This document shows, piece after piece, positions 22,470-35,604 of a DNA stretch of 64,000 bases. Below the pieces are notes generated by a model. That model searched no databases. It was not told the origin of the DNA and saw nothing but the letters and a program-made list of their open reading frames with translations. The first letter of the stretch is position 1. Every line of letters begins with the position of its first letter. Origin of the DNA: Gnetum montanum (Eukaryota > Streptophyta > Gnetopsida > Gnetales > Gnetaceae); assembly GCA_015680685.1 (NCBI GenBank), contig MNCI01036292.1, positions 166,482 to 230,481 on the forward strand, given 5' to 3'. Both the position numbers and the translations under genes were made by a program.

Positions 22470-24640
22470 TTGCAAAATGTCATTTTATAATAGGCAAAAT
22501 GATACAAAACCATCAGTCCCACAAGAGTGCAAAGTGATATACACTCATGAAGATGAGTATGTGCCTAAATTTAGATTCATCCTACATCAGAATGAGCAAA
22601 TACGATGGCATGATATAGAAGGCAACATTATATTACACCCCAATTGATCTATGCCTGGGATGCTACTTCAAAATCTCAAGAAGTTAGGCATCTTAGATCT
22701 TCAAGAAGAATACATTATGAATGGTTATGATACCTAACACTACCATCCCATTGACACACAATGTAGGCAAGATCAACATTAGGAGAGGCATCATGAGGAT
22801 GTTATGGGAAAAAAATTCACTAATCCATTATTCCTACTAAACCAAGATGACAATGAGAACCCTACCTATAAGGACTCTTAGCATGAAGATTCTCTATCTT
22901 TTGTTACTAGTGATAAGGGTTTGACTTGAATCTGCAATTTACAATTCATAATTTAGGTTTAGGAAAATATGGTAGTTAAGGCAATGGATCAAAAAACCAT
23001 CGAGATGATACAAAAAATAATGAATGTGATCATGATAATCAAAGGAGAGTTGGTAGACACCATGGTAGTGGCAATCCTCCTTCCTCTTCATTTGAATCTC
23101 TTTCTTCTTCTTCTTCTAATCGTAAGAGATGCCATAGAAGAAACAACTGTAATGGAGGTGAGCATTGAGGCAATAATACTAATTTCCATGACCATAGTAA
23201 TCAAAGGGGTAACAAAGGACATTATTAGTGATAAGAAAATACTAATGATGATGAGCCTTTGTTAACAACTTGAAGCATGCTTAACATTGCTGAGGCAGTT
23301 AAGATTCTAGCTAGGCATATGAAGGATAGTTGGATCAAGCACTTAGACATGAACAATATTTCAAGATTGGAGGAGGGATATAACTCTAATCTACAGACAC
23401 ATCTACAAGATTTCCATAATGCTTGTGCCTTGTAGAACATTGAAAATGATTGGCAAAACCTCAAGCTCTTCCCCAAGATACTTATTAAAGAAACTAAAAG
23501 TTGGTACTAATTCTTGGAGTTGGAATCTATCCTCCAATGGAGTATAATGTTAAAGCTATTTAATGATAAATATCAAACGTACTCTAAAGTGTCCAACCTA
23601 AGAATGAAAATCCAAGGTTGGAAATAGAAAACACATGAACCATTGGATGCTATCATGGGTAGATACTATTCTTTCTTACATCAATGCCTTGGTTATTCTC
23701 AGGGGGAATAACTCTACCACATCATAGATGGGATTAGAGTAGAAACTAGAATAACTCTTGGCATTTATGCCCAAGGGAGATTATTCAAACAAAGAGCTCA
23801 TCAAATCCAAAAGCTAATAGAGCAAGTAGCAAAAGAAGAATATGAGATGTGAAAAATAGAAAGTATAAAAGAATATAATAGGAATTGTTCCATCAAGAAA
23901 CAATAGGTTCAATTTTTTGGCAAGGAGGAGTCACCACCTAATGAAGTGGTGAATAGGAAAACCTTGTCCATACAAAAATCTATTTCTAATATTTTGGCAA
24001 AGGTTGATAAATTATGAGACTCTTTGGATTAGAAGTTCCAAAATGCTATGAAGATTGCTAAATAATCCAAAGACTAAAATAATGATCATAACTGCAAGCG
24101 ACAAAAAGAAGTTCAACATGCCTACCAAAAAGGTAAAGGCAAAGCTACTAAGGTAGAAGATGTTATGGAGATAAACTGTAATGATGATGTTGGCTGTGAT
24201 ATTTATCAATATGAACATCCTAAGGTATGTTGTCCTATGATGTCACACTTATAAGAGTCTGAATTCACAACTAGCATAGAGGCAAGCATCCAAATGATTG
24301 CCTTATCCTCCAGGAAATCCAAGGTAATTCCTTTAGCAATAATAGGATTACTATCCAAGTGGAGCTCCATCACAACCATATGAACAATATCAATAGTAGC
24401 ACCAACCATAGTCATGAAGAATGCCACCGCCAAGATAGCAGTACCCTTATAGTCAAGCAGATCCATATGGGTACTATGTTTAGCAACCCATCTCTCCAAG
24501 AAGTTCTACCAGCCACACCTCATTTTAGCATCATTATTAACCTCTAGAGTGCCATCAAACTCATTCACCATCTACTCAAGGGAAGAACCCATATCCATAC
24601 CACCTTTTGCATCCTTCAGCACATATTCCTCTGCCCTCAA
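22470..24640 (+). pseudogene. Gag of element E
   Basis: Broken Athila-type Gag. A polar N-terminal part includes the low-complexity SSSFESLSSSSSN and Gly/His/Asn/Arg-rich runs near 23080-23220. The capsid core follows at about 23280-23850: HLQDFHNACAL, NLKLFPKILIKETKSWY, LKLFNDKYQTYSKVSNLR, EPLDAIMGRYYSFLHQC, YHIIDGIRVETR. This is the arrangement of the Retrotrans_gag family (PF03732). A Lys-rich segment with KGKGKATKVEDV follows. There are many in-frame TAG stops where Gln or Trp is expected. The 22969-23265 and 24012-24499 open frames are out-of-frame shadows. Confidence 0.75.
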
Positions 24641-24839
24641 CTAAATTACCTCCTACACCATCCATGCAAGGTGATATTCCACCACAATTGCAACAAAAAA
24701 ATGTTACGATGGCTATACATTCACAACTAGCTTTCCATTCAAGTGTTTTAGATAATTGATCTAAGAAACAACCATTTTTTTAACCCTACAATCCTCCCAA
24801 ATCCTCAAAACCTAATGCTGTTGGTTATCCTATATCTCT

Positions 24840-25440
24840 AATACTCTCATCCTCTACATCAAATATATTCAAGTATCCTTTACACCATATGCCACCTCGG
24901 ATCTACATCATGATGTTAACTCATGTTGTTTTTGATTGGATTAAGGCTAGAAATCTTTCCACAAAATAATATAACCTAGGAAGTCCTCTATCTACTTATA
25001 GATCACTATACATGAGCCATGCAAGGCTCTTCTTGATTCTGGTTCTAATGTCAATCTCATCTCACATAACATGTACAAATCCTAGAACCTACCACCTCTC
25101 AAGAAGAGCAACATATATTTAAAATAGACCAATCAATCACTGTTTGTTTGGGATTAGTGGAGGAAATTGTGATCATAGTTTGTGGGTGGTCCTACCTTGT
25201 TGATTTTCTAGTGATCAAGGTTGAAAACTACAAATGTGACTTCCACATCATTATGGGAAAGGCATGGTTAAGCATAGTTGATGCATGTATGGATATAAGG
25301 GACCTCTCCTTGAAAGTCTCTAAGAAAATTGAATTTGGAAGGCTAAAGAAGAAGCATGTTCCATGCATCACATACAACAATAATAGGTGCAATTGCATGT
25401 AAAAGATTTGGTCCATCAAGAGTACATTCATTACAGCATG
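24840..25440 (+). pseudogene. Aspartic protease of element E
   Basis: Protease that matures the Gag-Pol polyprotein. The catalytic motif is LLDSGSNVNLIS, with the Asp at about 25035. After a frame shift, the C-terminal half is at 25148-25402: FLVIKVENYKCDFHIIMGKAWLS (flap and helix region, consensus ILGRPWL), then ACMDIRDLSLKVS. The active-site triad DSG is intact, but stops and the frame shift between the halves make the gene inactive. Confidence 0.78.
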
Positions 25441-25879
25441 AAATTAGTGTGTACAAGAAATAGATATCCAAAGGTGCCTATACACAGTAGCCAAAAAATA
25501 GGAGGCAACCCAATGTTTGACAATTAACTTTAATAGTAGCACATTATGCATGGAACCTACTGAGTACCTGACATGCACCTATGTCGAAAGCATGGATGGA
25601 CTTGAGAAAGTTCATTAGCAACTCTCCAATGATGAAGGTGATGATGTTTGTTGGGGAGAGTTAGAAATCCTTGATGCATCATCATGGTAAGCTAGTAGCT
25701 GGCATGGAATTTTCATTTTTAAATAATGATAAGATAGTCATAATGAAGTTGTTGCAGGTTGTCAACAAGTGACCAACAACCTTTTCTTGGTCATATCTTG
25801 AACTTACAATAATCATTCCAAGGATATTCCAACATTGCATCTACACCAACCCATCCATGAAGCTAAGAAGGCAACCACA

Positions 25880-27120
25880 AAGGTGACTAAACCACAAATT
25901 GAAGTAGATCATCAAGCAAGAAATAGAACAACTCTTGAAGGTAGGGCTCATCGATCTCATCATAGATAGTGAGTGGGTTACTCCACTTGTAATTGTGCCA
26001 AAGAAAGGTTGTAAGTGGTAGGTCTACATTGACTTTATGTTATTGAACATGGCAACATTTAAAGATCATTTTTCATTGCCATTTCTAGACCAAGTGTTTG
26101 CCACTATCACTAGGCATTGCTATTATAGCTTCTTCGATGGTTATAGTGGCTATAAACAGATCTAAATTACATCATAAGATCAAGCTAAGACAACATTTAC
26201 GAGTCCCTAGGGGAATTTTGCATATTGTAAGATGCCATTTGGTCTATGAAACATCCCTAAAACATTTGAATGTCTAGTCCCTAGTATTTTTTTAATAACA
26301 AATTAGTAGTGGGGTAGAAGTCCTTATGGATGACTTCTCTACCTATGTGACTACATTTGAGTAAGCCATAGATCACCTTAAGTAAGTACTAAAAAGGATG
26401 TGTTGAAACAAACCTTAGGCTTAATTGGTAGAAAATTCATTTAATGGTCTAGGAAGGCATAGTACTCAAGCACATAATTACTCAGGTAGGGATTGAGATA
26501 GACCTAGAAAAAATAAGGTTCCAGGGAATAACATGCTAATGAATGATAGTTAAAGATGTCTTCTCATTCCTTGTACATACTAGCTACTACCAGTGATTCA
26601 TAGAGAATTTCTCCAAGATTAAAAAGCTATTGGTCAAGTTTACAAAGAAAGATGCTTCATTTCTCTAGACCAAGGAGTGCAAACATGTATTCCAACTTCT
26701 AAGGGAAAAACTCATAGAAACTCCAATTCTACAGGCACTAGATTGGTTCAAACCATTCCATATAATAATAAATGCATCTAATTATTCATTGGGAGTAGTG
26801 GTTACATAATTGGATGATAAGAAATGTCCATATTACATCCATTGTACAAGCCAAAGCATTGTGGGTGTACAACTAAATTACATCACAACTGAGAAAGAAT
26901 TAATGGTAGTGGTGTATGCTCTTAAAACGTTTAGGTACTATGTGCTTGGCTACAAAATCTTTGTGCACATGGATCACAGTGCCATCTACTTCTTGATGAA
27001 TAAGCTAATGGTAAGTCCTCATATCATATGATGGCTTATGATCTTATAGGAATTTGATCTCATAATGATAGATTAGAAAGGGACTAAGAATGTGATTGCT
27101 AATCACCTCTCTTGATTAAG
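25880..27120 (+). pseudogene. Reverse transcriptase and RNase H of element E
   Basis: Visible blocks in order: LIIDSEWVTPLVIVPKKG, KDHFSLPFLDQVF, YYSFFDGYSGYKQI, FAYCKMPFGL, and VEVLMDDFSTYV near 26310-26345. The LMDD catalytic box is therefore still readable. RNase H follows: ASNYSLGVV near 26780, then 26810-27031 with YYIHCTSQSI, NYITTEKELMVVVYALKTFR and VHMDHSAIYFLMN, ending NVIANHLS near 27115. Frame shifts occur after the MPFGL block and between the RT and RNase H domains. The YSGY and PFLDQ wording is Athila-like. Confidence 0.83.
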
Positions 27121-27289
27121 ATGGGATAATAAAAAAGAGAAGAGTCCACACTCTAATCAATTTCTAGACAAACTTCTCTTTACAAGAGCAATAAATGACC
27201 AAGTGCTCGCTGAACCAAAATGGTATGATGGCATCCTCACTAACCTTCTCACTCAAGAGATGTCATAGGATCTACACTTTAGGAGGAAA

Positions 27290-28550
27290 TAATGGTTTCT
27301 TCATCAGGTAAAGTACTTCATGGAAATCAATAGATACCTTTACAAGGTGTTCATTGATGGCTTGCTTTGTTGATGTGTCCCTAATGTTGATAAACTATGC
27401 ATTCTTGAAGATGCTCATGAAGGCCCTTATAGAGGCTACTATGCAAGGAGATGCATGACTATAAAAATCTTTATGGTAGGATACTATTGGCCTAAAATCT
27501 TCAACGACATCCACTAAATTTTCTAATCTTGTGAGTGCTATCAAAGAGATGGTGGGATGACTACTCGAATGAAGGGTCCTCAATAGTGGATTTAGCCACT
27601 AGAGCCCTTTGACTATGGGGCATTGACTTCATGGGTTCCATCATGCCCATGTCCAATGGAAAGGCATATATCATCGTAGCAGTTAACTACTACACCAAAT
27701 GGGTAGAAGCAATAATCGTCACTGATTGTACATCATTTACTATTGCTAGATTTGTACAAAAAAATGTTGTAAATAGGTTTGGGGTACCACATGCATTGAT
27801 TTCTAGTAATGGAACTCATTTTACAGTTGCCACTTTTAGAAAATTGATGCAACACTTGGGGGTTGAACATAAATTAACAACACCCTATCATCTCCAAGCC
27901 AATGGTCAAGCAAAGGTAAGTAACAAGAAAATTACAAAGATCCTAATAAAGACCATAAGAAAATATAGGAGAGATTGGAGCACAAAACTCAATGATGCCC
28001 TATCACCCTACCACTCAACATGGAAACTGCCAATTGGTTACTCTCCCTATGAGCTAGTATATAAGAAACTTCCAATACTTCTAATTTAATCCAAGCCTTA
28101 TACACTCTCAACAACCTATGAACTGAATATTTACCTAAGCCTAGCATGAAAAGAAAGATTCATTAATCTTAACATGCTAGATGCAAATCGACTGGTGGTC
28201 CTATCTTTGAATGAAGTGCACAAGGCATTCAACAAACAATGACATGACCTAAGAATATGAAAAGTAAAATTTCAACTGGGAGTTAAGGTTCTCTAGTGGA
28301 ATCGTACACATGTACTTCAAAAAACCAAATTTCAAACATTGTGGAAAGGACCTTATACAATTGACAAAACCTTTCCTTCTGGGAAGCATGACCATATACA
28401 AACGTAAGAGCCTAAATAACAAGTAGTTGGTCAGCATCCAACAAGTAAAGCTTTTCCATGAGCCCAAGAAAGCCAGTGCAATAACTACCTTAATGGATAG
28501 ACAACCATGCTTAATTTTTTGGATCTCCTCCTTCCAACTCAATCATGGGG
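27290..28550 (+). pseudogene. Integrase of element E
   Basis: Inserts element cDNA. The N-terminal zinc region is readable in pieces (DAHEGPYRGYYARR, YYWPKIF, CECYQRDG). The core begins WGIDFMGS (first catalytic Asp at 27625) and continues in the 152-codon open frame 27631-28089: KAYIIVAVNYYTKWVEA, RFGVPHALISSNGTHF, LTTPYHLQANGQAKVSNK. The second catalytic Asp (consensus SDNGTHF) is now Ser and the catalytic Glu (consensus VEVSN) is now Lys, so the enzyme is inactive although this frame is uninterrupted. The C-terminal tail decays by about 28.55 kb. Confidence 0.86.
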
Positions 28551-30790
28551 AAGACAACCATCCATGCTAAATCATCCATATGCTCCTTATTTTTTCTATT
28601 TTTTGTTTTTCACATTTTTCCTTTTGCAAGTTATTTATTCTATAACTTTTTGATTTTCAAAATTTGTCCTATTTTTATACCATTTTTCTGTTCTACACCA
28701 TCATTAATATGTTTGAATCTTTATTAGATATTTTACACTTTCTTATATATTACACTTTGTTTTTTTTTAAGTGTGATTTTCAAATTTTTGCTAATAAAAG
28801 TGGTTTATTGCCAACAGGAAACAATTGTGTTGGGGCTACTACTAATGGTGGTTTGTTCTTAATGTTTGATTTGCTAATGTCTAGTTTTTATTTTTAAATT
28901 TTTGTACTAATGACTTAGTCATTGTTTCTTTTTCATGGAACAGGTAGTGTGTCCACGACATCCACCCATCCACCAACTTTATGATTTTTTTTATTTTGGA
29001 AGTGTGAGATCCCTTTCATTAAATAAAACATTAATAAACTACAACTTTGGTAGTTCTACAATTGAGAAGCATTCAAAGGTTTGAATAGTGTGTGACTTCA
29101 AGGAAACTCAGTACTCTTTCTACTCTTCTACTTACTTGAATTCTTGAGTGTTTTCATATACTTCTTACTATTCCATTCTAACCACTAATAGGAAGTCAAA
29201 TAAAGTCTTTGCATGGTGTGGTTCCCATTCAAAATGAGAAAAAAAACAAAACAAAATAAAAACAAAATACAAAAATAATAAACATGATGGGAATTCCCTT
29301 AGACAAATAACTGAGCTACAAGCACTAGTTATGGGACTAGAAAAACATGTTATCCATGCTTGAAGGTCCCCTCTAACTAAGGTCCTCTCTTACTTTCTAC
29401 TTCTTCTTTTTTCCCTTTGTGAAATGGTGGTTGTTTTGTGGAAGCACTCTTGTGTCTTAAGGGGATAGATCAGTCTTAGAGTGGTGATGCGAAGTCACTA
29501 AAAGATGTTGGTTTTAGTCTAGACTAAAAATGGATCTTCTTAGCTCATTTTAAACATAAAATTCATAAGGGACTTCTCATAACCTCAATTCAAAATTCCA
29601 TTTTACCTTCTTCATCATCTATCTCTGTTGACCATAACTTACCTCACTACTGATGTCCATGTCCTTGGTTCCATGTCTTGGTCTGATGTACTTGAATTCT
29701 TAGGTAGAATCTTTTGGGTTTTAATCCTTAACTTTCATCAACCATTAGTCACCTATGGGGCCCATGGTCTCCTCAGGTTAAGGTTATGCAAGCGCAAACA
29801 AGGCATGTGCCTATTATGGGGAGGATCCACTTGCATATCCCTTAGTTAGGCTTCTTAAGCACCTTATCCTTAGTCATTCTTGCAACCAGAATCTTTCATA
29901 CACCCATCTTCCACATTAGCCCATGTGCTTCTTTACATATTTTGTTCATTAAATATGTTATCTATCAAATTTTTAAATTTTTTAACTTTCAAAGATCTTC
30001 TTCAATGATTTTATTATATTCTTGGCTTTTCTAGAATTCCATGGACCCCAATTTCATTGATAGAGCAAACCCATATATGAGGCCTCATATATGAAGCCCC
30101 ATCCACATAAGGGGAAAATACTATAAATAGGCATGACCCCACTTAGAAAATTTTACATTTTTCCATAAATGCCAAAGGAGTGTTTCAATTTTTCGAAACC
30201 CATAACTCACAAATCATTTATCCCAATCAATCCATTCATTGACCCTACAACTACTAAAGGTAAGCTCTTCATCATAGAGGCCACAAATGTACCACTTTTG
30301 ATAGAAAATGTTTCACAATTTTCTAACTCCCACAAAGGTTTAACTAAAAAATCAACTATTAAATACTAAATTACAAGATTTAATCCTTTCCAACAAGCTC
30401 CAGTGACAATTATAATAAATAATTAATAAAATAATCAATATGCCATGGTCCAACCTTAGCTAAAGTGTAACTAACTAACTAACAAGAAAAGGTATTCAAA
30501 ACTTTACAGCTACACATTACATCTACTAATCCATTGATGTGTTGTAAACATAGATGGAACCAAAAGGAAAGCACTCGTAGGAAGTAGGACCATCCTAACC
30601 AAGGGAGAGACAGCCCAAAATGGGAAGGGGCTAAGAATAGCCCTAAGAAGAACCATTGGCAACCCATGCCACAGGTTTTCTCACGGAAGAGACAAAAGTG
30701 GAATCTATTAGGAAAATTGTAGAACCAACAGTAGTAGCAATAGAACATTTGTAGCAAACCTCAAGGTGACCTTAATAGAGGCTTGTCTGA
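28551..30790 (+). other. Element E region between integrase and extra ORF
   Basis: T-rich and AT-rich sequence with no recognised domain. It includes an A-rich patch near 29240-29280. At 30060-30130 a palindrome is followed by a TATA-like word (CTATAAATAGG, near 30121), which might mark a fragment of another LTR or an internal promoter. Open frames such as 29628-29849 show no family signature. Confidence 0.5.
30072..30093. repeat. Perfect 22-bp palindrome
   Basis: CATATATGAGG followed by its exact reverse complement. It is centred on the GGCC at 30081-30084. It lies about 30 bp upstream of a TATA-like word inside element E. Confidence 0.8.
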
Positions 30791-30801
30791 ATTAAATCAA
30801 A

Positions 30802-31098
30802 TTGAGGAAGGTCCAAAACTCAATGCTCCAAGAGTTAAACTTTGGCCCTTTTCTAGAGCATGCAGCAAAAGAAGTACAAGACCAACTAAAGGCCTCTTCC
30901 ATATGGCCAATCATCACTTCCACTAGGAAGTGGGATATGGGAGAGACATTTTCATTCTACAATAATAGGCAACCTAGATCAATAGTGAAAATCAAGGACA
31001 TCTTAGTGTCGTACTCAGTGTAGGCCATTGTTGTAGTGCCTAGCTTGCTTGAAATAGGAGAAACCCTTACTAAGATCCCAATGTAAGAAACGTTTAGT
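30802..31098 (+). pseudogene. N-terminal part of the extra ORF of element E
   Basis: An open frame of 73 codons (GPFLEHAAKEVQDQLKASS, TSTRKWDMGETFSFY, IVKIKDILVSYS) continues past one TAG toward 31090. It lies downstream of integrase, where Athila elements often carry an env-like or accessory ORF. Element C interrupts it at 31099, and the rest resumes at 43606. Function unknown. Confidence 0.4.
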
Positions 31099-32874
31099 TG
31101 AAACACCACCAATTTTGGGCTTCTATAGTTCAACAACAAATTTTTCTAAATGTCAAAACTTGACAACATTATTCTAAGTGTGGGTGCTACACTCTATAGT
31201 GTAGCATACATTGAGCCCTATTTTGCAAGATTTTTCTAAGTGTCAGCAGTAGTTTCATGAAAGTTTTTCTAAGTGTCCTGCTATGCTCTCAATCTACCTA
31301 CTACACTTCAAGGCATAGCTAGTGTAGCATACACCTCTGTGGCTAGTTTGCCCAAGTATCAAACTAGAAGTGGTCAAGGGTTTCTTGGGATGGACAAAAT
31401 AGTTTAGCAAATTTTCTATCTTTCAGGTTAGTATGCTATACTATACTCTATAGCATAGCAAGTGTGACACAAGTTCCAATGCCCAATTTTTCCTAAGTAT
31501 TGGACAAGGACCTATCAAGCTAGCTCGACGTGAACAAAACATTTGACACATTTCCTAATTTCTGAGGTTGCCTATCTTGCTATGCCCTAGAGTATAGCCA
31601 TTGTGCCATGAAGGAAGGCTGAAAAATTCATCAAAAGTTGGCTAATTTTCCTTGCTACACTCTACTATGCTCTCTAGCGTAGCCAACGTAACCAACGTAA
31701 AAAATCAAAATTTTGAAAATTTTCACTAAGTGTTGTGTTACACTCTAGAGCATAGCCAACTTGACACTTGACAAAAGTCTTTAACAGCCTCCAAAAGCCT
31801 GCAAAACTTAGCATTATCCTTTGTTTCAACTCTGTCATCCCTTTCATAGCCAAGATTAGTATTTTTCATTTCTTTTGCACCCCTCATTGATTTCCAAAAT
31901 TATCCTTATGCTTGACCCTACTCAACAGAGCGGAGAGACGTACTCTCAGAGGGTAGTCTTCAAGTTGCACTATTTTAACATTGTTTGTAGCTACATTGAG
32001 GTCTCTCAAACTCTAGCACATGTAGTTTGGGTAGTGTGGTCACAATTCCGCAATCTCTCAGTACCCAATGTTGTCCTTAAGAGCATAACATTTTTTTACT
32101 CTCATAAGAGCATAACATGTAAGTGTAACCCTGTCTATGCTCATGCCATGTGGTTCCTGATCCACATTTCATACTAAATGTAGCCCTATAAATACCCCAA
32201 AGACTAGCATTCTAGTGGTTGGAAAATCAAAAAGAGCATTGAGCATTTTAGCTATCTAAGCATCCCTAACACTTCCACATCTAAGCATCTGAGCTTCACA
32301 CCTTGGCGATCACCAGAATGTAGTCCATCATTGCACTCGTAGAACATGGCAATAGCCAACCCAGTAGGTTTAGCCTCCCTTGCAGCTGCTAGCTTTATTT
32401 CTTAGGTGTCGTAGAGACTATGACTACATTACTACACTACCACTATGCCTGCTTGACACCATGTACCATTCTCACCTTCTTTTTACTAAAAGTTACGCTC
32501 CCTAGTTTTGGGGTAGTACATTTCTTTATTCTCAAGCTCTATTTCATTTCTTTTCTAAGCATTTTTCTCTAATATTAAGCATAACTCCTACATTTCTCTA
32601 GTGTTCAATGCATACCTACATGCTCACATCACTATTTTTAGGCTGAGACACTCTACTACACTCTTGTTTGCTATCGTAGTGTCATTATGTAATGTTTTAT
32701 AAACCACTCTTAGAAACTATCATTTTAACACCATGTAAGTCCCTGTCTAATTGACCAAACTATTTAGGGAACCTAATTTTCATTTTCTAGCATGGACCTC
32801 ACATAGATTTAGAATTAGGCTGTACACCCATCAACCTCTCGATCTTCTAGCCACCAACATTTTCGCATGTCACA
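31099..32874 (+). mobile_element. 5' LTR of element C
   Basis: Starts TGAAACACCACCAATTTTGG and ends CGCATGTCACA. Length 1776 bp. It aligns by eye throughout with 41823-43605 and, more distantly, with LTRs 9111-10856 and 12092-13756. Six self-complementary clusters with words such as CTCTATAG, GCTATGCTCT and TAGCATAGC occur between about 31187 and 31760. Confidence 0.92.
32187..32194 (+). promoter_or_regulatory. TATA box in element C 5' LTR
   Basis: TATAAATA in TGTAGCCCTATAAATACCCC. It is conserved in the 3' LTR at 42921-42928 and in both other family LTRs. Confidence 0.75.
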
Positions 32875-32880
32875 GTTTTT

Positions 32881-32899
32881 TGGTGCTAGAAGGAGGGCC
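32881..32899 (+). promoter_or_regulatory. Primer-binding site complementary to tRNA-Asn
   Basis: TGGTGCTAGAAGGAGGGCC starts six bases after the LTR end. It extends the match to plant tRNA-Asn further than the copy in element B (GGAGGG rather than GGAGTG), with the same single mismatch after TGG. The identity of the tRNA is from memory of the plant sequence. Confidence 0.75.
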
Positions 32900-33349
32900 T
32901 CCTATTCCTTTTGTGTTCAAGGGTAGTCACATGTGCTTTCTACATCCCTATTACTAGTGGCAATCTAGTGTAAATGTAACACCCCTATGAACCTACCATG
33001 GTAGTAGCTAGATCATAGGCTAGTGCAGGAGTTGTCTACATTTTGGTTGATGTAGATTAATCATAGTTGTTAGTTTCCCTAGAACCCCATAGGATGAAAA
33101 GCCCAACTATGTCTGTCATATCAAGCTCTAAGTGTTTTGGAGAGTGTAATAACCTTTTAAAGTGTAACAATCCCTTAAAGTGTAATGAGCATAACACTAG
33201 AGATAGTCATGTTTTCACATCATTTCCAGAGTTAGTCATTTTTTGACCTAGTTTCATAGCTTGCATACTTAGTCACTTTCTTTTGAACGTTTTCTACACT
33301 TCAATGTTTTTGTCAACCCTTCTTTTCTTATATTTTTTCTAAAAAACAA

Positions 33350-35604
33350 CATGAACCCCATTAAAACCTTGACTTCTACCTTGAGCATGGAGGTGGCTTT
33401 TCCCATTCAACAAGTAGGAGACATTGAGCAACCGCTCAATCTAGTACAACCACAATGGTAGTCTCTTAGACTGCATAACCAATCACCTGAACATAGGGCA
33501 TTGAAAGAAAAATGATATAATTTCCTTTATGCAAAGATTTATGCAGTTTTAAAATCATCCATTGAAATGGAAAGGAGTTTTTTTTTCATGCCTAACGTGG
33601 TCATCCCACTCACTAACAACTTTAAGTGGATCCTAGACCAACTTATTAGGGTGAGTGTGCCGAAAGAACAAGATGCAATATCAAACTATGATGAGCTCCT
33701 CTAGGATGGATAGGAGGAGCTTGAGTCCCATTTAAATAGCAGTGCCCCATTTTATGCCTATGTCCAATAGCCTACCTCCAGTTTTGTGCCACACCAGTCA
33801 TAGTCCTCCGTCTTCTTTAAGGTAGTAGTGTCACTTCCACAACCTAAGTCCCCACTTGTGGTAGCTAGCCATCAAGTATTGCATGTGAAATAGGACCTTC
33901 TACCACTTTTCTCTTTGTCATCTTCTCATAGCCTGTGCAGCCTTCCCTACCAGCATTCGTGATGCCAACACTATCATTTGTGCACACGATGCCCATATCT
34001 GAACTATAGATAGGTCACATTCTCTTTATCCCAACCATCTCAATAGCACAGCCAACAACATCCCAAGCCTCAACCATGTGCTAGGCCATGACCTATGTGC
34101 CCATGGCATAGCTATCATACATGCCACAATACACAGAACAGTAGACTCAATAAGCATCACATGTGGTGGCACAACCCAAAACAAGGCTATGGGCCACTTC
34201 GATGGCACCACCAGTAGTACAGCCAATGCAACCCTCTATGGCATCTCTGAGTTTGGACCAAGCATTCTAACTCATTCAAATTCTCACGAAGGAGGCTAGG
34301 TGCCTTGAAGCGACCAACTTAGAAATAATCCATGTGATGGATTTCTATTAGGATGGTCCCATTAGTCTTGTAGTTTCATTACTAACATATCCCCCTAGGG
34401 TCCAACTTCCCTAATTCATGAAATACAATGATGAGGGGGATCCCAACGCCTACCTGGTAACTTTTTGTTTCAAGTGCTTGCTTTTGCAAGCATGGCCACA
34501 TGCAAGCATCTATACCTTTATCATGTCCTTGACTAGCAAAGCTCTTAATTGGTACCATGCACTCTCTAGAGCCTCCATTTCAACTTTAGAGGAGCTACTA
34601 AACTAATTTGTAACTCACTTCAAGTATAACTTGAAGCCCAAGGCCACCTTAGACCAACTAATGAACATCAAACAAGGGGCATTAAATCCAGTGTAAAAAT
34701 TTATACAATGTTGGAGTGCTTCCCTCAATGAAATTCATGAGCTGATAGTAGAAACTCATCTTCTAGCTATTTTTAAGGATGTAGTAAATAACTTTATCAA
34801 GTCAACATTGTAGTACCTAGCATCGCATTCTCTTAGCCAAACTTTTGCTCAAACGAAGAGCATACAAGACATAGTAGAAGCTAGTAAGGACCTAACCTAT
34901 GTGTCCTACAAAAATGCACATACAAAAAAGGACAAAGAAAATGGAATGGCTATGACAATTGTTGTAACTATGGCTAATGAAGCCAAGCCCAACAACACTA
35001 AGCTAATAGCCAGGGTGCCTAAACCCCTAGCCAACAACAACAAGGCATTGGGTTCTGGCACTGTGAGAACCAACCAACCCGCATCATCAACAGCCATGGA
35101 GAAAGCTCCCCAAAGGACAAACTTTGAGTGCAAAGATCACTCAAAGTTCACCCCCTTTCCCATTAAGCTATTAAAGCTGTTAGACTAGTTTCTTAGTGCT
35201 AGGTGCATTTAGCATAAAAAAATGTCTAAGGATGCATGAAAATGCCATGAGAGGTACTAGAGGTCCTTAAAAACCCTTCTGCAACAATGCCAAATGAGCC
35301 CCTAGTATCTAAAAACTTCAAATTGGACTGGCTCTACAACTACCACCAATTTCATGACCATGACACAAACTATTGCTTGGTGTTGAAAGATAACATTCAA
35401 TGCATGATTGATCAAGGAAAATTGGTCCTTAATGAAAGCAATCCTATATGGCTAGAAAACCAATCCATGAAGTTCTATAAAGACACACTCAATGTCAATA
35501 GTACAAGTTACATCATCAATGCACTTAGTGTCGATGACAATGTAGAACTATCACATAAACCATTTGTTCTGCATTGTGCATGGGATACCAAATGCTCATG
35601 TTAA
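33350..35604 (+). pseudogene. Tat-lineage gag of element C
   Basis: Collinear with the gags at 6995-9110 and 14149-17014. N-terminal part from MNPIKTLTSTLSMEVAF near 33351, broken. Capsid region at 34320-34900: MDFY(stop)DGPISLVV, KYNDEGDPNAYLVTF, SKALNWYHALSRASIS, KFIQCWSASLNEIHE, LSQTFAQTKSIQDIVEASKD. Zinc segment and tail in 35287-35604: LYNYHQFHDHDTNYC (first knuckle Cys now Tyr), DNIQCMIDQGKLVLNESNP, and HKPFVLH at the end, where the PFVVRVP repeats of the other copies begin. TAG and TAA stops replace Gln codons at several sites. Confidence 0.86.

Noticed and set aside
23080-23265. 98-codon open frame at 22969-23265 with a hydrophobic run, suggesting a membrane protein
   Set aside because: It is the shifted frame over the polar Ser/Asn-rich Gag linker of element E; the hydrophobic run comes from TCTTCTTCT-type codons read out of frame.
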